Positions 58,394 to 64,000 of a stretch of 64,000 nucleotides of DNA are shown here, in pieces. The translations under genes and the position numbers were made by a program. This DNA comes from Aquatica leii (taxonomy: Eukaryota > Arthropoda > Insecta > Coleoptera > Lampyridae). Position 1 is the stretch's first letter; every line of letters begins with the position of its first letter. The DNA lies in contig CM069437.1 of NCBI GenBank assembly GCA_035610365.1, positions 52,786,093 to 52,850,092 on the forward strand, given 5' to 3'. The notes under the pieces were generated by a model, which was given only the letters and a program-made list of their open reading frames with translations, was not told the origin of the DNA and searched no databases.

Positions 58394-60218
58394 CAAAATA
58401 GCACAATTCTGGACTTCCATTGTCTTTATTTCTATTTCTTAAAGATAAATAAATATACACTACGTTTCGATTGGTGAAGTATCTGTAATGGTCATTAGCT
58501 ACTAAAACTTATACACTAAAGACATGATTAATGAAGCGATCAAGCGTACAAAATGCAATTAAGCGAAATTAAGATTAGCCAATGGAAACACTAGTGTAGT
58601 TTAAGTTCTTTTATTTGTCCAATTAGCGGCTTCCACACGTTACCTATTGTTACACTTGGTTCGCTACTGAAGACCTCGTTGTTGTTTATGACAGCTGCTT
58701 CTTTGAATTTTTTTTTATCAATGTTTCTCCCTGTGTATGATCTTTGCTTCCGCTTATTTCATCCTATGTTGTTTTTTCCATGAGTGTTGCGTGAGATCAG
58801 ATATTGATATTACTCCTTTCTGCGTATGAATTCTGTGATCTTTTAGTCTGACTTCTAAGAGTCTTTTGGTTTCCCCCACGTATGACATGCCACATTCACA
58901 AAGTTTTTGGAGTTTCAACTGGTCTTGTCCCAAAGATCATACTTCTAATGGTGTTTGATGATCTAAACACTGTATTGATTTCGTAACTTCCACCTATGCG
59001 TTTTGTATATAATTAATCTTTTTTTAGTTGCTGGCTTATGTTGGTTTGGTGTTTCTGAAAAAAACTCTTTTATTATCTTCATTTTGTTTTAGCTTCTTTT
59101 TTATGTTTTTGATTTCTTCTTGAAGTCTTTTCACTGTATTACATAACCTGTAAGCTTTGTCAAATAAAGACTTTGCTACCTCTTTTTTGGTTGTTGTTGA
59201 GTGATTAGATGCATGGTTCATATCGACCCGTATGAGTTGGTTTTCTGTATACAGCCGTTTCGATTATTCTATTGTTTTTTTGTACGTGAACGTTCAAAAA
59301 TGGTAATGGGTTTTCTTTTCTTTTTCCGCGTTAAATTTGATAGATGGCTTGGTGTTGTTTAAGTGATGCTGGAAATCATTTAGTTGTCCATCACGTGGTT
59401 TCTAATTATAAACGTATCATGTACATACCTAAAACAAATCTTAGGTTTGAATTTAGCTTTCTCTATTGCCTAAAATTCAAACCAGTTCATGTAGATGTTA
59501 GCAACGACGGGCGATAGAGATGAACCCATTAGAAAGCCGTCGTCTTGAGCAACGAAACTGTCTTTTTCCTAAAAATATGAGTCTTTGAGACAGCATTCTA
59601 GTAGTTTCATTATTTCTTCAACTGGTAGCATAGTTTTTTCCTGTAGGTTTTTGTCTTTTTGGAGCTTCTTTTAAATAATCTAGTGCTTCTTCTACAAGAA
59701 CATTGGTGTATAGATTTTCCACGTCAAAACTAACCAATTAGTATCGTTGTTGCGATTTTACTGTCATCAGAATACCAACAAAATGTTTAGAATTCTTGAC
59801 AAAGGATAGCGCGCTGTCTTGAAGCGGTTGCACAATTGATAGAAACCTGGTTAACTAGTATGTAGGTTCATTACGTGAGCTAATTATTGGCCGATGAAAC
59901 ATGTTGTTTTTGTGTATCTTGTGTAATTCATATAGATGCAGAGGTTTACTGCAGTGTGGTAGAACGTAGTCTTTGTTCTTGATGTTAAAAATCCCTCGTA
60001 TAATTTCAGGGTCTAGTAGATCTTTCTCTCAAGACTTGTTCTTGGATCTTTGTTAGATCTTTGGTAGTTTCCTTGTTGTAACCTGATGACGATTGCAGAT
60101 ACTTCAGCAATCGAAAGAAAGTGTCGGCTCATTTATTTTTAAGAAATGTGCAATTGAAATCCAGAATTGTGTTATTTTATCAAATGCAACATTGTCTACT
60201 TTATCTAAACAGGCGTAT
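58394..60218 (-). mobile_element. PLE-C, Penelope-like retroelement nested in LINE-E
   Basis: A minus-strand element between 9-bp duplications. About 105 bp at the left end (58402-58510) is repeated in inverted orientation at 60070-60171. Both contain the hammerhead-like hairpin region, so the element has the same plan as PLE-B: sense terminus at the 3' end and an inverted copy at the 5' end. A 47-base segment (60172-60218) separates the 5' arm from the duplication, comparable to the 29-base extension of PLE-B. It differs from PLE-A and PLE-B in protein and terminal sequence. Confidence 0.85.
58640..60130 (-). pseudogene. PLE-C reverse transcriptase plus GIY-YIG endonuclease
   Basis: Minus strand, several stops and shifts. 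RT: LLKYLQSSSGYNKETTKDL (about 60110), ELHKIHKNN with RPIISSRNEPTY, SFVKNSKHFVGILMTVKS, LVSFDVENLYTNVLVEEALD (first catalytic Asp), then DDGFLMGSSLSPVVANIYMN and FRYVHDTFIIRNH, where the YVDD box reads YVHD, so a catalytic Asp is replaced. YTENQLIRVDMNHASNHS and the following Lys-rich helix correspond to the THTDRYxxxxSHHP region. GIY-YIG: CECGMSYVGETKRLLEVRLK at about 58895, then QHSWKKQHRMK and EAKIIHREKH. Confidence 0.85.
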
Positions 60219-60227
60219 GAAAAGACA
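60219..60227. repeat. Right target site duplication of PLE-C
   Basis: GAAAAGACA, identical to 58385-58393. Confidence 0.7.
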
Positions 60228-60400
60228 TACATACTAAATTTATATAACTATTGGAAATTTCAATGACAAAATTAGTAGGAGAAAAGAAAAAGACACATAA
60301 TATTTTAATCATACCAACAAAACGGCAGAGTAGAATGACAACTACAGGTGCTTGTTCACACCTATACACAAATAATGAAATACAAGTAGAACACATATAA

Positions 60401-61590
60401 ACCAACAAGTAAATTTATTTTGGAATAATTTGAACGTTAACATGACACCAGATATTTGTGATAACAAAATATATATATATATATATTTGGTCTTACATCA
60501 TACGATCGACAGCAAAATGTAACAAAACCAAAAGGTTACTTACGATTTAAAACACCTCTCCTAGTACTGGTGAAGTGTAACCATAATCCTTAAATCTGAA
60601 ATAAATACACAAGTATATCGCAATATGGTATCATAAATACGACTAATTTGTTCACAAGCAAATCTGAAACAAATCGTGCCCGGGACTTTGAGATAGACCA
60701 GTTTAAATTTAAATTCAATTAAAGACGCGCGAAATTACGTAAGCATCGTCAGCTATCGGGAAGACTGAAAAATACAAGTTGCGCCGTGTTACGATCGTTT
60801 TACGCATGAGTCGTTTTAAGAGGGGTTTCGAGAACGCTAAGGGTACTAGCAAGAGAAGAGTGGTAGGCTTTAAAAGTAAGACGCCAGGAAGCGGAGGGGA
60901 TCTTAGGGGTGAATCTTGTTTGAGATAGCAATACGCGTTTTACCCTGAAAAATGTCTTTGTATAATTTGTGTTTTTGTTTTGTCAATCTTTATAACTTGC
61001 TAGGTATGTATGCAAAATAATTTTAATCTATGTAAGTCTGACTGTTTATGTATTTGTGCTTTAAGCGGTTGCAGGGTAGTTTTTACACTTGTTTCCTTTG
61101 TTTGAAAAGATAGCGTAGGTAGCCATTTTATGGTTCTGTTACTTTCCTTGTTATATTTCTTTTATTTTTCTCTGTGCCAATTTATGTTTTCTTTTAAAAA
61201 GACCGTTATGTGAATTACCTTGTCGAATGTAAACCTAATATTTTATTTACCGTGAGGGGCATACAACATGTGGCTGCAGGTAGTTCTCATACTATGAGAA
61301 CCCTGTGTTTTTTTTGTGAAGTAGTGTATCTTGAATCTATGATATAGACAAATGCCTGCTTCGATATATGTATTAAAATTGCGGTAGGTTGCTTTTATGA
61401 TAATGGGCTCTACATGTTATAACATTTGTTTGATATTATCGTGTGTTTATTATATGTTTATTTTATGTATTATGTGTGTATTTTTGACCTTTGTTTGTTT
61501 GTCTCGACCAATCAACTAATAGCTGAATTGTATCTTTATCCCAGGACTTCAGTACCCACCGATAAGCCGTCGGTTAACTAACTCTACTTC
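60401..61590. other. Unassigned sequence with a short AT microsatellite
   Basis: An (AT)n run of about 19 bases lies at 60469-60487. A somewhat GC-richer patch around 60720-60920 shows no frame or repeat I recognise. Confidence 0.5.
60469..60487. repeat. (AT)n microsatellite
   Basis: Uninterrupted AT dinucleotide run of nine to ten units. Confidence 0.85.
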
Positions 61591-61594
61591 AGTT

Positions 61595-61700
61595 TAATAT
61601 GATGATGTATGTGTCGGGATTTGAACCTGTTATCGTACCTGCTTATCAGAACATTTTATTTAAACTCGCGACATTTTAGCTTCTAGATTGACTTTGAAAT
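61595..61700 (-). other. Possible tRNA-derived SINE head (B-box-like)
   Basis: On the minus strand, ACAGGTTCAAATCCCGACAC resembles the B box and T-arm of a tRNA (GGTTCAAATCC). A clear A box and a paired T stem are missing, so this is not a tRNA gene. It could be an eroded SINE head with body sequence continuing below 61600 (CCGACGGCTTATCGGTGGG on the minus strand). Single copy in this window. Confidence 0.25.
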
Positions 61701-63680
61701 TTTATTTATCTGAAATAAGTTACAATAAAATGAGCAACGTACATAATTACTTGTTAATTTAATTTGCTACTGTGTTATTTTGATTCGTCCCAAATGTAAT
61801 TTATTAGTCGCCTGTTAATCGTAATGATGTAATTTGTCGCATAGCTAGCCGAAGTATTTATAAGGTTGGCTTTTATTAATTCATAATTTACTTCTTTTTA
61901 TTGTGTATCTTGAAACATAACTTCATCAAAAGAGTTCAGAATATTACTAAAACGACCATAAATGTTAACGTCAAAACACTACTTGCTAGTTAAACTCACT
62001 TTTCAGTTTACTTTGCTTAGTTGCCAAGTCTTTATTAGTTTTGCCATGTTGTCATACTTGCTAAAAGTACTTAAAAGGCGAGTAATTTCTTTTACACATT
62101 ATTATACAACAGTTGTTGTTTTGCATATCTAAATTATGTAGTTTCTTCGCTCTGTTATTCCCCTCCTACGGCGGGGCCCACCGAACAGACAAAATTTCGG
62201 TTAAATTTTTTTATTGTGTGTTTTTTTTTAACTTACTACAGCCTTCCCACATATCGATAGTAAGCAGTGTATAACGAATTTAATACAACGTAGGAAGGGG
62301 GTGGGGCAAAATGTCACTTTTTTTTTGTTCGCGGGGTTTAATTTTCAAACGTGAGTGGGTTACATCACAACTTTCAATCTCCCAAATTTTAAGTTTTCCC
62401 AGTGTCAAAGACGGTCACAAACTTGACAATACTAACCAGTATACAACAGGTGTTTACAACGACAATAATCGAAAAGAATAGCAAAATTTCACAAGGAAAT
62501 AAATATACGTGTCAAACACGTGATTAAGTAGATACGGTCATGAATGCTAGAAACGAAACAAAACAAAATCTAACTGCAAAACGTAAAGGTGCATTGTATC
62601 TCAGCGGCTATTCTGATAAGTATAGGTTAATTTGACAAGTACCAAAAACCTAATAATCGGAAGAAAAGAACCTTACTAAGTCACTTCAATGCCACCAACT
62701 GAAGAGCGATGCGTAACAAAAACTTTTTAACGTAACAAGTTTTTTTAAAACAAACACTGTCGTTCTTAGAAGTTTACAATTTGTAATATGAACAAAAAGT
62801 AAACTAATAAAATGTAAAGAACCCACTTTGAGTCTAAATATCTACGTCTAAATGTTATAATATTTTGTTAGACACGGTGCATTTAGTTTTGTTATTGTTT
62901 ATGTTACAACTGTCTTAGCATAAAAATTGATTTGTTTGTCGTCTGCATGAAAATCAGCCTTGACACTATCTCTCCTAATTCTTATGTAAAATAATTTTCT
63001 GAATACAGATACGATTCCTGTTTACTTTATTACCTACAGTTTTGTGGTAGTCTCTCCTCCTACCTACAGCCTAGACCATTAAATAATACGTTTACCGATG
63101 ATGAGCGTTAGTTGACTCACTTCATCGGCAACTGCACTTTGTTACTCAGATGAAATTAGATGCTTTTGTCAGAAATTTGAAGCTACCTAAGAGTATGCTT
63201 CAATTTCTTTGATATCAACTTTAGCAGTGGAATCTTTTAGAAAAAGGCGTACAAATTTTCTCTTACAGGTCCAAGCGCTCTAACCCTAAAACTACTTTTT
63301 TATAAGATAAAGGCTTTGGATTCTGCCTTAATTCAAATACATTGATAGTAGTACCGAATATGTCATGTCACCCAGACAAAGGGTGACTCATAAAAGACAA
63401 ACTTAAAGGCGATCTTGTTGCTCAATAAGAATGAGTTATCATTAGTCTCGGTTGCATACAAAGTAACAAGTTATCATAATTATAAATGAAAACTGTATAC
63501 TGATTGAAAAATTGTTGTTCTACTTACGGGCCTGCTATCAGGTTTTACAAAAACTGCTGCTTCCTATGTGAATAGCATAGCTTAGAACCAATATTTAATA
63601 AATAAAACTGGTTTCTACGAGAAAATTTTACTGCCGGTTACAAAAATACACTAGCCTATGGCTTCAAAGGAAAATATTAG
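61701..63680. other. Unassigned AT-rich sequence
   Basis: Contains a GC-rich palindromic bit (CCCTCCTACGGCGGGGCC near 62162) and a small hairpin (CACCCAGACAAAGGGTG near 63371). No coding relics seen. Confidence 0.5.
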
Positions 63681-63689
63681 ACGGCAACT

Positions 63690-63960
63690 TTGCACATCAA
63701 ACTCAAACTCAAATTCATGAAACAGTTTGTAAAAACATTAGACGAAACAAATCTTTCTGTTTTAGTGAAGTAAAAATGAAGAAGAAAGAATTTTCGTTAG
63801 ACAATTTTTCCAAGATTTGACGTTTTTGAACAAGTGAATTAAAAAGAAAAACGAGCTGTTTTGCATTCCAAAACGTGTGCGAGAACTTTTTGGGTAACAA
63901 TAAAAGTGATGATTATGTCGAGGAATTGTCAGCGTAAAAAGCTACGTGTGCGTTACGGGA
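63690..63960 (+). pseudogene. Relic of an insect repeat-encoded protein of unnamed family
   Basis: From 63837 one plus frame reads ELKRKTSCFAFQNVCENFLG, then NNKSDDYVEELSA before a stop at 63935. I recall closely similar segments (an AWxAFxxVCxxFLGN block) in many uncharacterised, repeat-associated insect proteins. Upstream, FVKTLDETNLSVLVK in another frame would fit their preceding part. Two frames and two stops separate the pieces. The window ends soon after, so context is limited. Confidence 0.45.
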
Positions 63961-64000
63961 AACCATACTATCAAGACATCACTAAGTTTGAGAAGAGACT

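Larger units (their letters stand above)
58195..60400 (+). pseudogene. LINE-E endonuclease, split by PLE-C
   Basis: Plus-strand endonuclease in two pieces. 58230-58393: VVLIDLNKMYKLQMTHVNAQ, then TSTSDEEKLRNFYESLTKV, matching the YKLQxxxVYAPTTSxSDEE region of APE-type LINE endonucleases. After PLE-C, 60228-60400 continues with IGNFNDKISRRKEKDT, the GDFNAKIG block that should follow about 10 residues later, with a one-base frameshift. No reverse transcriptase or ORF1 was found. Confidence 0.75.

Noticed and set aside
58193-58477. 94-residue plus-strand frame as an independent gene
   Set aside because: Its first two thirds are LINE-E endonuclease, and the rest runs by chance into the terminal repeat of PLE-C.
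61595-61700. tRNA gene on the minus strand
   Set aside because: Only the B-box-like GGTTCAAATCC is present. The T stem does not pair well and no A box, D arm or anticodon arm could be laid out.

Overview
The window looks like an arthropod, most likely insect, nuclear genome. It is very AT-rich, has no bacterial gene layout, contains a GT-AG intron, and carries a mix of transposable elements typical of insects: Phantom-type MULE, piggyBac, hAT, Tc1/mariner-like, Crypton-like tyrosine recombinase, Copia, BEL/Pao, several LINEs and three Penelope-like element (PLE) families. I found no intact conserved host gene, no tRNA or rRNA gene I would defend, and no CRISPR array. Nearly every recognisable coding stretch is a decayed transposon. 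A large beetle-like genome would fit, but that is only a guess.

Layout. 1-4.3 kb: PLE fragment, mariner-like relic, tyrosine-recombinase relic (minus). 4.33-6.82 kb: a structurally complete Phantom-like MULE with 9-bp target duplications, 244-bp inverted repeats and an intron-containing FLYWCH/MULE transposase killed by one stop and one frameshift. 6.85-7.05 kb: a 200-bp palindromic element between 11-bp direct repeats. 9.7-13.3 kb: LINE-A, with a solo LTR (11122-12457) inserted into its endonuclease. 14.5-15.9 kb: piggyBac relic. 16.55-17.36 kb: six tandem stem-loops with covarying stems inside a possible intron. 20.6-22.0 kb: LINE-B. 22.05-22.7 kb: second piggyBac. 24.07-26.65 kb: nearly complete PLE-B. 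27.0-28.4 kb: DDE transposase relic, PLE-A end, LINE relic. 28.39-31.75 kb: Copia with a 127-bp 5' LTR, abutting LINE-C at 31.75-32.44 kb. 35.2-35.7 kb: LINE ORF1 relic. 36.3-37.5 kb: second copy of the solo LTR. 37.6-42.6 kb: a hAT within a hAT, the inner one carrying a PLE-A fragment. 45.6-49.7 kb: BEL/Pao. 50.1-50.6 and 52.9-53.3 kb: tandem repeats. 55.4-56.4 kb: LINE-D (minus). 58.2-60.4 kb: LINE-E interrupted by PLE-C. 63.7-63.95 kb: a coding relic.

The elements give a relative chronology. Four insertions can be recognised, three by target duplications or by the older reading frame resuming on the far side, and PLE-A by the break it makes in the inner hAT: solo LTR into LINE-A, inner hAT into outer hAT, PLE-A into inner hAT, PLE-C into LINE-E. 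The three PLE families share a hammerhead-like terminal core (CTGAnGA, one extra base, a family-specific hairpin, then GAAA) in sense at the 3' end. The 5' end of PLE-B and PLE-C carries an inverted copy. The least explained structure is the stem-loop array at 16.66-17.18 kb.
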